A DNA stretch of 64,000 nt from CAYVFC01 sp964450715 (lineage in GTDB: Bacteria > Myxococcota_A > Polyangia > Polyangiales > JAFGIB01), in assembly GCA_964450715.1 (NCBI GenBank), contig CAYVFC010000022.1:1-64000 (forward strand). The letters run 5' to 3'. Positions within the stretch are counted from its first letter, which is position 1. Each line of letters opens with the position of its first letter. The position numbers were made by a program, and so were the translations under genes. Shown here piece by piece: positions 18,026-25,861 of the stretch. The notes beneath the pieces are model-generated. The model made no database searches. It saw only the letters and a program-made list of their open reading frames with translations, and was not told where the DNA came from.

Positions 18026-19429
18026 GTGTGGAATGGTAGCAACGTGCGGTACGGTGCGGTTGTCGGCGTTGCTGCGGTGTTGCTGTTGTCGTTGGCGGGA
18101 GCCAGCGGCACGGCGCGGGCCGATGGCTGCCCTCGCGGCACCAAAGCGATCATTCACGAGGTTAGCGCGGGCGAATGCCTCTCCGAGGTGGCCGCCGACC
18201 ACGGCGTGACCATCCGCAAGCTCCTGCGCGCCAACCCGGGGGTGAAGCCAGACCGGGTGCGCGAGGGGCAGGAGCTCACCATCTGCCAGCCCGAGCCCGA
18301 GGAGCTCAAGCCTTGCGCTCCGGGGCGGAGCTGGTTCACCCACAAGGTTCAGCGCGGCGAGACGCTGATCGAGATCGCCAACCGCTACGGGGTGGCGGTG
18401 CAATCGGTCGTACGCAGCAACAAGGCGCTCGGATCGAGCGGCGACGCGTTGCGCGAGGGGCAGTCGTTGCGGGTATGTACCGCTCCCGCGCGCGCCTTTG
18501 CCAGCAAAGCCTGCGGTTACCAGACGCGGCTTCACCAGCACGAGGTCGTGCCCGGCGAGTATCTGACCGCCATCGCCAGCCGCTACGGCGTGCGGCGTAA
18601 GGAGCTGTTCCGCCTCAACCCGCGGCTGCGCGCGAATCCGAACCGCCTGCGTCCCGGCCAGCGCATTCGGGTCTGCCCGGATATCCCGCCGCGCGAGCGG
18701 AGAAAGATCACGCACACGGTGCGTCGCGGCGATTCCGTTGGGGCTGTCGCACGCCGCTACGGCCTGACCGTGCGCGAGGTGGTGAGCTTTCAGCGGGGAA
18801 GGTTGCAGAACCCGAAGGAGCTCAGGCGGGGCCAGCGGCTGGTGGTGTGGGTCGACGGCGAGGTCATGCCGGGATACGGGGTCGACAGCGAGGGCGGCGC
18901 GCTGGCTCGCGGGGTGCAACTGCCGCCGAGCGCGCACTACACGATCAAGAACCCGAGCCTGAGCTGGGGGACATCGCGGACCATCGCGCTTGTACAGAGA
19001 GCCGTCGCCCGCTACCGGAAGCGGACGCGCGGAGCGGCCCGCGTGCACGTGGGTGACCTGAGCAAGCATGGCGGCGGTCCGCTGCCGCCTCATGTTTCGC
19101 ACCAGACCGGGCAGGACGTGGATATCGCCTACGTGCTGCAGGGCGAGGCGGGGAAGGGCAAGCGGTTTCGCAGGGCTACCGAGAGCAACCTGGACGCGCG
19201 TCGATCCTGGGCGCTGGTCAAGGCGTTTTTAGACACCGGCCGCGTGAGATACGTCTTCATGGATTACTACATCCAGAAGATGCTCTACGAGCGGGCCAAG
19301 GCCGAGGGGATGAGGGAAGACGAGCTGGAGGAGTTGTTCCAGTATCCCCGGGGCAAGGGCCGCGCCCGTGGAATCATCCGCGCCTCCAAGGGGCACGACG
19401 ACCACTTCCACGTGAGGCTGGACGGGTGA
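18026..19429 (+). CDS. Secreted LysM x4 protein with M74 (MepA-like) murein endopeptidase domain
   Basis: 467 residues from a GTG start. A signal peptide of about 33 residues (VGVAAVLLLSLAGASGTARA) is followed by four LysM modules at roughly 35-88, 103-152, 165-216 and 224-275, each with the GE/GD ... IA.RYGV ... L..GQ.L pattern. Residues about 298-467 are a peptidase M74 domain: SHQTGQDVDIA and HDDHFHVR carry the His and Asp zinc ligands known from penicillin-insensitive endopeptidase MepA, which cuts the D-Ala-meso-DAP cross-link. It should act in the periplasm on peptidoglycan. Its place in a glycan locus suggests local wall opening for the export machinery, but this is inference. Confidence 0.9.
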   Translation: MWNGSNVRYGAVVGVAAVLLLSLAGASGTARADGCPRGTKAIIHEVSAGECLSEVAADHGVTIRKLLRANPGVKPDRVREGQELTICQPEPEELKPCAPGRSWFTHKVQRGETLIEIANRYGVAVQSVVRSNKALGSSGDALREGQSLRVCTAPARAFASKACGYQTRLHQHEVVPGEYLTAIASRYGVRRKELFRLNPRLRANPNRLRPGQRIRVCPDIPPRERRKITHTVRRGDSVGAVARRYGLTVREVVSFQRGRLQNPKELRRGQRLVVWVDGEVMPGYGVDSEGGALARGVQLPPSAHYTIKNPSLSWGTSRTIALVQRAVARYRKRTRGAARVHVGDLSKHGGGPLPPHVSHQTGQDVDIAYVLQGEAGKGKRFRRATESNLDARRSWALVKAFLDTGRVRYVFMDYYIQKMLYERAKAEGMREDELEELFQYPRGKGRARGIIRASKGHDDHFHVRLDG

Positions 19430-19464
19430 GGGGGATATTTGCTGCAAAATCCCTCGAGGGCGGC

Positions 19465-19515
19465 GTAGGGGAGGGGCTTGTCCCCTCCCGCTGGTGGGGC
19501 GGGCGCAAGGCCTCA
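19465..19515. repeat. Dispersed repeat family B copy
   Basis: GTAGGGGAGGGGCTTGTCCC, then CTCCCGCTGGTGGGGCGGGC and GCAAGGCCTC. Same order of elements as the copies at 25563 and 29727, with the right arm partly decayed. It follows the LysM gene stop by 36 bp. Confidence 0.7.
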
Positions 19516-19650
19516 CCATTAGTCACATTTATCGCCGATCTTCTCGACGACTTTAGAAGCGACGAGCACCTCGGCGAAGCCGCGTCCGAGAACGATCGAG
19601 TTCGTCGAAGTCGCGGCCCAACGCACGCCATCCCGGGGCCCGTTGCGTTT

Positions 19651-19769
19651 GAGTTCTTGCGCGAAAAACGAAGAAACTCGCGACTGAGGCGGCTCACGGC
19701 AGAGTTCTTGCGCGAAAAGCGAAGAAACTCGCGACTGAGGCGGCTCACGGCAGAGTTCTTGCGCGAAGT
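19651..19769. repeat. 51-bp tandem repeat, about 2.3 units
   Basis: Units begin GAGTTCTTGCGCGAAAA at 19651, 19702 and 19753. The first two are nearly identical (one A/G difference); the third breaks off after GAGTTCTTGCGCGAA. Because 51 is a multiple of three, open frames cross it as 17-residue repeats on both strands. There are too few units, and no spacers, for a CRISPR array. Confidence 0.9.
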
Positions 19770-20171
19770 AACCGTTCAGGGGGGTAGTCGCGCAGCCACG
19801 GTCAGACCTGCAGGCTGAGTGCGTGAAAATACGCCGCGCTCGCCCCCTTGCTAACGAGCCGCCCGGTACGACGCTAGTCGCCAAGTTGTACTTGACCGAA
19901 TTCAGCTTCTGCCCACCGTTAGCATGCGACGTTCATTATGAAGGCAAAACACCGCTGAAAATCGTAAAATTCCCCCAAAACGAATCTCATTAAAAACGTG
20001 ATCAATGGAGAGGTGCAAGGCTCGCCTCTACGAATGACAAGGGCGACTGCTGGTTTGACGTGAGGCTGGCGGGCGATATAGGTTTTCGGCGTCTTGCCCC
20101 CTTTATTCCGCGCGACGCGGAGGTGGGGGCAGGGTAGATGGCAGTCCGAGAAAGGGTCCCCGGGAGCACTC

Positions 20172-21236
20172 ATGAACAGCAAGCCACTGCGCTTCGCCCT
20201 GATGGGGTGCGGCAGGATTTCCGAGCGGCACGCCCGCGTTCTGACCGAGTCGGACTTCGGCCGGCTGGTTGGCGTGTGCGACGTGGTGCCGGAGCGGGCC
20301 GAGGCCGTGGGCAAGCGTTTCGAGGTCCCGCACTTCGATCACTGCAACGCGATGGTGGACGAGACGCGGCCCGACGTGGTCACCATTTTGACGCCGAGCG
20401 GGCTGCACGCCGAGAACGTCATCGAGCTGGCGGGCAAGGTGCCGAACCTGGTGGTGGAGAAGCCCATGGCGCTTCGCCTCCGCGACGCGGACCGGATGAT
20501 CGTGGCCTGCGATACCAGCCGGACGCGCCTCTTCGTGGTCAAGCAGAACCGCTGTAACGTGGCCGTGCGCAAGCTGCGAGAGGCGGTGGAGGCGGATCGC
20601 TTCGGCAAGATGGTGCTGGGCACGGTCCGGGTGCGCTGGTGCCGCACCCAGCAGTACTACGACCAGGACGCCTGGCGGGGAACCTGGGCGCTGGACGGCG
20701 GGGTGTTGGCCAACCAGGCCAGCCACCACATCGATCTGCTGGAGTGGATGTTGGGCGAGCCCGAGAGCGTCTTCTGCCGCAACGCCACCCGGCTGGTGGA
20801 CATCGAGGCGGACGACACGGCGGTGGCCGTGGTGCGTTTTACCTCGGGAGCGCTGGGCATCATCGAGGCCACCACGGCCACCCGTCCGAAGGACGTGGAG
20901 GGGTCGCTCAGCATCCTCGGCGAGCGGGGCATGGTGGAGATCGGCGGCTTCGCGGTCAACGAGATGAAGACCTGGCAGTTCCAGGACGCGGCGCCGGGCG
21001 ACGAGACGGTGCTGCAGACGGCCAAGGAGAATCCTCCCGACGTCTACGGGTTCGGCCACAGCGAGTACCTGCGCGGCGTGGTAGAGGCCATCGGCAACGA
21101 CAGCCACGCGCTGGTCGACGGGGTCGAGGGTCGGCGCTCGCTGGAGCTCATCTCGGCGTTGTACGAGTCGGCCGAGACCGGGCAGCCGGTCGCCCTGCGC
21201 TTTCAACCGCAGCGCTGCCGGCTGGGCGAGCGGTAA
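20172..21236 (+). CDS. wbpB: Gfo/Idh/MocA family NAD-dependent oxidoreductase, WbpB-like UDP-sugar 3-dehydrogenase
   Basis: 354 residues. The ATG at 20172 gives MNSKPLRFALMGCGRISERH, a Rossmann GxGxxx start at residue 9; upstream in-frame codons lie in non-coding sequence. EKPMALRLRDADRMI is the Gfo/Idh EKP motif with the catalytic lysine. GGVLANQASHHIDLLEWMLG holds the conserved H-x3-D segment. WbpB oxidises C3 of UDP-GlcNAcA so that WbpE can transaminate it. The next two genes are WbpD- and WbpE-like, which makes this assignment much stronger than homology alone. Confidence 0.88.
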   Translation: MNSKPLRFALMGCGRISERHARVLTESDFGRLVGVCDVVPERAEAVGKRFEVPHFDHCNAMVDETRPDVVTILTPSGLHAENVIELAGKVPNLVVEKPMALRLRDADRMIVACDTSRTRLFVVKQNRCNVAVRKLREAVEADRFGKMVLGTVRVRWCRTQQYYDQDAWRGTWALDGGVLANQASHHIDLLEWMLGEPESVFCRNATRLVDIEADDTAVAVVRFTSGALGIIEATTATRPKDVEGSLSILGERGMVEIGGFAVNEMKTWQFQDAAPGDETVLQTAKENPPDVYGFGHSEYLRGVVEAIGNDSHALVDGVEGRRSLELISALYESAETGQPVALRFQPQRCRLGER

Positions 21237-21258
21237 CCGTCGGGGAGGGCGGTCGCGT

Positions 21259-21930
21259 ATGAAGAAGAAAACTCCGGTATCGAAGAAAACCGGGGTGTTC
21301 ATCCACCCGCTGGCGGTGGTCGAGCCTTCCGAGATCGGCGCGGGCACTCGCATCTGGGCCTTTGCCCACGTGCTGAAGGGCGCGCGCATCGGGGCCGACT
21401 GCAACATCTGCGATCAGGTATTCGTCGAAGGCGAGGCCGTGCTGGGGGATCGCGTGACCGTCAAGAACGGCGTCTCGCTCTGGAACGGGGTGGTGATCGA
21501 GGACGATGTGTTCATCGGTCCCGCTGCCGTGTTTACCAACGACCTCTGGCCGCGCAGCCGGGGCCACCGCTGGCCGGTGGTCGGCACCGTGGTGCGCAAG
21601 GGCGCCACCATTGGCGCCAACGCCACCATACGGTGCGGAATCGAGATCGGCTCCTGGGCCACGGTGGGCGCCGGAGCGGTCGTCACCAAGGACGTGCCGG
21701 ACCACGCGTTGGTGGTCGGCGTTCCGGCGAAACGGGTGGGAACCGTCTGCCGTTGCGGACATCCGTTTCCGGGACGAGCCAGTCGCGGCGCGCTCGTTTG
21801 CAGGGAGTGCGGCTTCCGGATAGAGCTGCCCCGTGCTAGCAGAGGGTCGAAGACCGCGGCCGCGCGAAGCGCGAGCCGCAAGCGGAAGCCGGCGGTCGCG
21901 CGTAAGGCCGCGCCGCGGAACCAGAGATGA
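21259..21930 (+). CDS. wbpD: Left-handed beta-helix N-acetyltransferase, WbpD-like, with C-terminal zinc-ribbon-like tail
   Basis: 223 residues. Residues 13-165 are hexapeptide repeats (VFIHPLAVVEPSEIGAGTRI, VRKGATIGANATIRCGIEIG, ATVGAGAVVTKDVPDHALVV) as in WbpD/WlbB, which acetylate the 3-amino group of UDP-GlcNAc3NA using acetyl-CoA. The catalytic-type FTNDLWPR segment is present. Unusually, the helix is followed by CRCGHPF and LVCRECGFR, a CxC ... CxxC metal-binding pattern, and a basic Ala/Lys/Arg tail of about 35 residues. The gene starts 22 bp after wbpB and overlaps wbpE by four bases (ATGA). Confidence 0.88.
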   Translation: MKKKTPVSKKTGVFIHPLAVVEPSEIGAGTRIWAFAHVLKGARIGADCNICDQVFVEGEAVLGDRVTVKNGVSLWNGVVIEDDVFIGPAAVFTNDLWPRSRGHRWPVVGTVVRKGATIGANATIRCGIEIGSWATVGAGAVVTKDVPDHALVVGVPAKRVGTVCRCGHPFPGRASRGALVCRECGFRIELPRASRGSKTAAARSASRKRKPAVARKAAPRNQR

Positions 21931-23066
21931 CCATCAAGCTCGTCGATCTGAAACGCCAGTACCGGGTTATCGCGGCGGAGATAGACGCCGCTATGCGGCG
22001 GGTCGTCGAGAACGCGGCTTTCGTCGGTGGCGTCGAGGTCGAGGACTTCGAGCGCGGCTTCGCGGCGTTTTGCGGCGCGCGCGAGGCGGTGGGGGTGGCC
22101 AACGGGACCGATGCCCTGACCCTGGCGCTGCGCGCGCTGGGGGTGGGGGGCGGGGACGAGGTGATCACGGTGGCCAATACCTTCGTGGCCACGGGCGAGG
22201 CCATCGTGCTGGCGGGTGCGAGGCCGGTCTTCTGCGACGTGGATCCACAAACCTTGCTGATGGACCCGGGCGCGTTCGAGGCGGCCATCGGCGAGAAGAC
22301 CCGTTGCGTGATCCCCGTGCACCTGTTCGGACGGCTGGCGCCCATGGACGCCATCAACCGGATCGCCGATGCGCGCGGGATCGTCGTGCTGGAGGACGCC
22401 GCGCAGGCGCACGGGGCCAGTCTGCAAGGCGTGCGCCCGGGCCGGCTGGGGAGGATCGCTGCTTACTCTTTCTATCCCGGCAAGAACCTGGGGGCCTACG
22501 GCGACGGCGGCGCGGTGGTCACCGACGACGCCGATCTGGCGGCGCGGGTGCGGTTGCTGCGGGACCACGGGCGGACCGAGAAGTACCTGCACCGCGAGGT
22601 AGGGGTGAACAGCCGGCTGGACGCGCTGCAGGCCGCCATCCTGCGGGTCAAGCTCGCTCACCTGGAGGCGTGGAACGAGAAACGCCGATCGTCGACCGCC
22701 GCCTATCGCGAGTTGCTGGAGGGTGTTACTGGGCTGGCGCTCGTGCCGGCGCCCGCGGGCCAGGTGCCGGCCGAGCACCTAATGGTGGTGCGCGTGCCCG
22801 CCGAGCGCAGAGAGCACATACAGCGGGCGCTGCGCGAGCAAGGCATCGAGACCGGCGTCCACTACCCGGTGCCGCTGCACAGGCAGCCCGCCTTTGTTCC
22901 CTGGGTCCCGTCCGCTCTCTCGCTACCCGTGGCCGAGCGGGCCGCGGAGGAGATCCTCTCGCTACCGCTCTTTCCCGAGCTCACCCGGGACGAGGTCTCG
23001 CGGGTATGCGGGGCGGTTCGCGAAGTGATGGGGCGGTTTCGCGATGAGGAATACGCTTCGAGATAG
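21927..23066 (+). CDS. wbpE: DegT/DnrJ/EryC1 family PLP aminotransferase, WbpE-like
   Basis: 379 residues. GTDALTLALRALGVGGGDEV and EDAAQAHGASLQG are the PLP-phosphate and Asp-x2-Gln segments; SFYPGKNLGAYGDGGAV carries the Schiff-base lysine. WbpE transfers an amino group from glutamate to the 3-keto UDP-sugar made by WbpB. The ATGA overlap with the acetyltransferase shows translational coupling. Its 3' end overlaps the start of the following ligase-TPR gene by 23 bases. Confidence 0.93.
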   Translation: MTIKLVDLKRQYRVIAAEIDAAMRRVVENAAFVGGVEVEDFERGFAAFCGAREAVGVANGTDALTLALRALGVGGGDEVITVANTFVATGEAIVLAGARPVFCDVDPQTLLMDPGAFEAAIGEKTRCVIPVHLFGRLAPMDAINRIADARGIVVLEDAAQAHGASLQGVRPGRLGRIAAYSFYPGKNLGAYGDGGAVVTDDADLAARVRLLRDHGRTEKYLHREVGVNSRLDALQAAILRVKLAHLEAWNEKRRSSTAAYRELLEGVTGLALVPAPAGQVPAEHLMVVRVPAERREHIQRALREQGIETGVHYPVPLHRQPAFVPWVPSALSLPVAERAAEEILSLPLFPELTRDEVSRVCGAVREVMGRFRDEEYASR

Positions 23067-25566
23067 CGTCGGGGCGCATCGTTCCACGGCGGATTTCGTC
23101 TCCAGGGCGGGGGTGACCGTCACCCTGATCTCGGCGCCCCAGCTGCTGGGCGGGGTGCTGCCCTGGTCGACGGCCGCGATCGGTGCCCTGAGCGTGGCAA
23201 CCCTGTTCGCCGTCTGGTGGGCGTTACGAGAGCGCAGGCAGCAGGTGCGGGCGCCTACGGTGCTGGGCTTCATGATGGCGGCGCTGCTCTGGACCGGAGT
23301 GCAGGCGCTTCCGCTACCGTGTGCGCTGGTGGGCGCGGTGGCTCCCGAGTCCGTCGAACAGGTGCGGTTGACGCGTAACGCATTGGCCGCGACTGATCAG
23401 GGAAAGCGCGCGGGGGCGGCCATTGCCTGCACCATCAGCCGCGACCGCGGAGCCACCGAGCTCGAGCTGGTGGAGGGCATCGCCATCCTCGCCATCTTTA
23501 GCGCTTGCTGGCTGCTGTGCGCCGCGGGCCGTCAGGAGCACGTGCTCAGAAGCGTGGTGGCCTCGGTGTTATTGATCGCCTTCGTCTCGCTCTTGCACCG
23601 GCTGGCCGGTGCGGAAAAGGTCTTCGGGCTTTACGAGCCGCGGTACGCGCCTCTGCCCGCCATCGGGCCACTGATGAATTCCAACCAGCTCGGAGGCTTC
23701 ATCGCCATGGGATTCCCGGCCGCGGTGGCCCTGGGAATGCGGGCCGAGCGGGCCGAGCGCTTGCTCTGGACAGCGCTGGCCCTCTTCATCGCCGGCAGCG
23801 TCTTTCTAGCCATGTCGCGGGGGGGCATCGGCGCGCTGCTGGCCGGGGGGGCGCTCTTCTCACTGTTGGCGGCCAGCAGTCGCGTGCGTCGGCAGAGGTT
23901 GGCCGGCACGCTCTTGGTGGCGGCCGTGGCGGTTGCAGCGGGCGTCGGGGTCGGGGCTTACACCGCGTTGGGAGCGCTGGTGCCGGACGCCCATACGCCG
24001 GGCTTCTCACGGCTCTGGCTGGTCGAGAAGGCGTTGAGATACGCCGCCGAGCAGCCCTGGGTCGGTATCGGGCGCGGCGGTTTTTCTGCCGCTTTCGTCC
24101 AGTACGAAGGCACGGAGATGCGCTTCACCCACGCCGAGAACCTGCCAGCCGAGTGGATAGCCGAGTGGGGGCTTCCCGTGGGCGGTGCGCTGTTGCTAGC
24201 CCTGGCGCTCGCAGTGGCCAGGGGGCTGTACGGCGCGCGCTCCATCCTTCGGATAGGTGCGCTCAGCGGGATAACGGCCATCACCGCGCAGAACCTGGCG
24301 GACTTCAGCCTGGAGCTCTCTGGCGTGGCTACCGTGGCCTCGGCCCTTTTGGCCGTGGCGCTCCATTGCACCTCCCCGTCCCTGCGCGAGGGCTCGCAGG
24401 GGAAGACGAAGGCCCCCGATCTGGTGCGGATATCGCCGATCGGTATTACGGCCGGGGCGCTGCTCCTGCTGGTCCTGGCCCCTCGCGTGCTGGTTCTAAA
24501 TACCCTGGCCGTACAGGACGGGCTGCAGGCCGCCTTCGAGGCCCGCGACCGTAACAAGTTTCGGCGGCAGCTGGAAATCGGGTTGCGGATGCATCCCTCG
24601 GAGCCGAACCTCACCCTGATAGCTGCGGCAGAGGCGCTGCGCGACGACGACGCCGCCGCATACCGGTGGTTGAACCGCACCATGCAGCTGGCTCCCCGGT
24701 GGCACCAGCCCCATCTGCTGGCAGCCAGGCGGCTGCTGCGAAAGGGACGGCTGCTGCAGGCGCTGCTGGAGGTACGCGAGTCCGAGTTGCGCCGGCCCGG
24801 AAGCGCGAGGCAACCGCTCTGCCGGGTGCTGGCCGTCAAGCCAGATATCGATATGCTGCTGCGGGTCGCGCCTCCCGGCGAACAGCGGATTGCCTTCCTG
24901 GAGAGGGCTGTTTCCTGTCTGGACCCGAGGTCGCCGTTTGCAGAGCGTATCGATGCCGCAATGCTCGAGCTCGACCCTCACCTCTCCAATCCCAGGCTGA
25001 GGAGGGCTGGTCGGCTACGGCATCGGGGCTACTGGGAGCGCGCCATCGCAGAGCTTCGCTCCCTGGTCGACCAGGCACCCAGCGAACCGGGAAACCACCT
25101 GGCGCTCGGTAGAACGCTGCTCGACGCCGGCCGTTCCGAGGAGGCCTTAGAGACCGTGAAGAGGGCCGAGGCCGCGTTTCCGCAGAACTGGGAGCTGATC
25201 GTCCTGCGAGGGCGGACGCAGGCAGCGCTCGAAAAACCCGACGCCATGCGCGAGTCCGTGGCTGAGCTCAGAGGACTCGCGGCGGGCGACGCCGAGAGGC
25301 TCAAGCGCGCCATGTGGCTGCTCGCCGAGCTGGAGCAGAACCTGGGTAATCGGGCGCGCGCCATCGAAGCGTTGCAGGAGGCCTACGCGTTCAGTCCGGA
25401 AAGCAGCACCCTCGGTCGCATTGCCGCGCTGGCCGAACAGACGGGAGCCCGAAGGAAAGCGGCGAGCATCTACGCCAAGCTCTGCGAGATGGAGCCCGAA
25501 AAGCAGGGCTGGTGCGCGGCGCGAGACCGGCTGCTTGGGCGTGGACGGCTTTCGGCAGAACCGTAG
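23044..25566 (+). CDS. O-antigen ligase/polymerase-like membrane protein with C-terminal TPR region, copy 2
   Basis: 840 residues with an ATG start inside the 3' end of wbpE. It has the same layout as the protein at 11012-13594 and obvious residue identity along the whole length: ISAPQLLGGVLPW, EKVFGLYEPRYA, GPLMNSNQLGGFIAMGF, GRGGFSAAF, ENLPAEWIAEWGLP, and a TPR tail with AAYRWLNRTMQLAPRWHQPH. The membrane half should handle polyprenyl-linked glycan in the periplasm. The TPR half (about residues 480-840) probably binds a partner. The two copies have diverged enough to be old duplicates or separately acquired. A terminator-like hairpin follows at 25641. Confidence 0.82.
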   Translation: MRNTLRDSVGAHRSTADFVSRAGVTVTLISAPQLLGGVLPWSTAAIGALSVATLFAVWWALRERRQQVRAPTVLGFMMAALLWTGVQALPLPCALVGAVAPESVEQVRLTRNALAATDQGKRAGAAIACTISRDRGATELELVEGIAILAIFSACWLLCAAGRQEHVLRSVVASVLLIAFVSLLHRLAGAEKVFGLYEPRYAPLPAIGPLMNSNQLGGFIAMGFPAAVALGMRAERAERLLWTALALFIAGSVFLAMSRGGIGALLAGGALFSLLAASSRVRRQRLAGTLLVAAVAVAAGVGVGAYTALGALVPDAHTPGFSRLWLVEKALRYAAEQPWVGIGRGGFSAAFVQYEGTEMRFTHAENLPAEWIAEWGLPVGGALLLALALAVARGLYGARSILRIGALSGITAITAQNLADFSLELSGVATVASALLAVALHCTSPSLREGSQGKTKAPDLVRISPIGITAGALLLLVLAPRVLVLNTLAVQDGLQAAFEARDRNKFRRQLEIGLRMHPSEPNLTLIAAAEALRDDDAAAYRWLNRTMQLAPRWHQPHLLAARRLLRKGRLLQALLEVRESELRRPGSARQPLCRVLAVKPDIDMLLRVAPPGEQRIAFLERAVSCLDPRSPFAERIDAAMLELDPHLSNPRLRRAGRLRHRGYWERAIAELRSLVDQAPSEPGNHLALGRTLLDAGRSEEALETVKRAEAAFPQNWELIVLRGRTQAALEKPDAMRESVAELRGLAAGDAERLKRAMWLLAELEQNLGNRARAIEALQEAYAFSPESSTLGRIAALAEQTGARRKAASIYAKLCEMEPEKQGWCAARDRLLGRGRLSAEP

Positions 25567-25614
25567 GAGGGCTTGCCCCCTCCCGCGACGGGCGGGCGCA
25601 AGGCCCGCCACTAC
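25563..25614. repeat. Dispersed repeat family B copy
   Basis: GTAGGAGGGCTTGCCCCCTC, then CCGCGACGGGCGGGCGCAAG and GCCCGCCACTAC. The two nested hairpins (GGGCTTGCCC and GGGCGGGC...GCCCGCC) are intact. The repeat begins inside the last codons or stop of the ligase-TPR gene. Confidence 0.8.
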
Positions 25615-25640
25615 GGCGTCAGAGTTCGTGCAAGGCCCGT

Positions 25641-25664
25641 CCCTGCGTTTCGCAGGGCATTTTT
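25641..25664 (+). terminator. Rho-independent terminator
   Basis: CCCTGCG-TTT-CGCAGGG forms a perfect 7-bp stem at 25641-25657, followed by CATTTTT. It lies 75 bp after the ligase-TPR stop and 200 bp before the BY-kinase gene, so it probably ends the wbp transcript. Confidence 0.75.
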
Positions 25665-25793
25665 CCGTCCACCACGCGGTAACCCGGACACAGATGAGCA
25701 ATGAAGCCAGCTCCTGATTCATGGACGCACCAGGGGTAGGTCGAAATTTTTTTGCCAAGACGGAATTCCGGCATCGAATGGCAATAAACCGGT

Positions 25794-25820
25794 TTGCAAC
25801 GAAGACCCGCGGGCTATAAG
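25794..25820 (+). promoter_or_regulatory. Candidate sigma-70 type promoter for the BY-kinase gene
   Basis: TTGCAA at 25794-25799 and TATAAG at 25815-25820, with 15 bp between (short), in an A+T-rich stretch about 40 bp before the ATG at 25862. The terminator just upstream supports a new transcription start here. Confidence 0.35.
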
Positions 25821-25861
25821 ATCATTCCTTCTTTGGGGTTATCTGCTCACTCGTTCAGGGC

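Larger units (their letters stand above)
19430..20171. other. 742-bp intergenic region with repeats and no convincing gene
   Basis: It contains a family B repeat (19465-19515), the 51-bp tandem repeat (19651-19769) and an A+T-rich patch (about 19920-20010) that may hold the promoter for the wbpB-wbpD-wbpE run. A 121-codon minus-strand open frame (19519-19884) crosses the tandem repeat. Its last 40 or so codons are non-repetitive and could be a gene remnant, but I recognise no family. Confidence 0.6.

Noticed and set aside
19651..19769. Possible CRISPR array
   Set aside because: Units are directly adjacent with no spacers, and there are only 2.3 of them.
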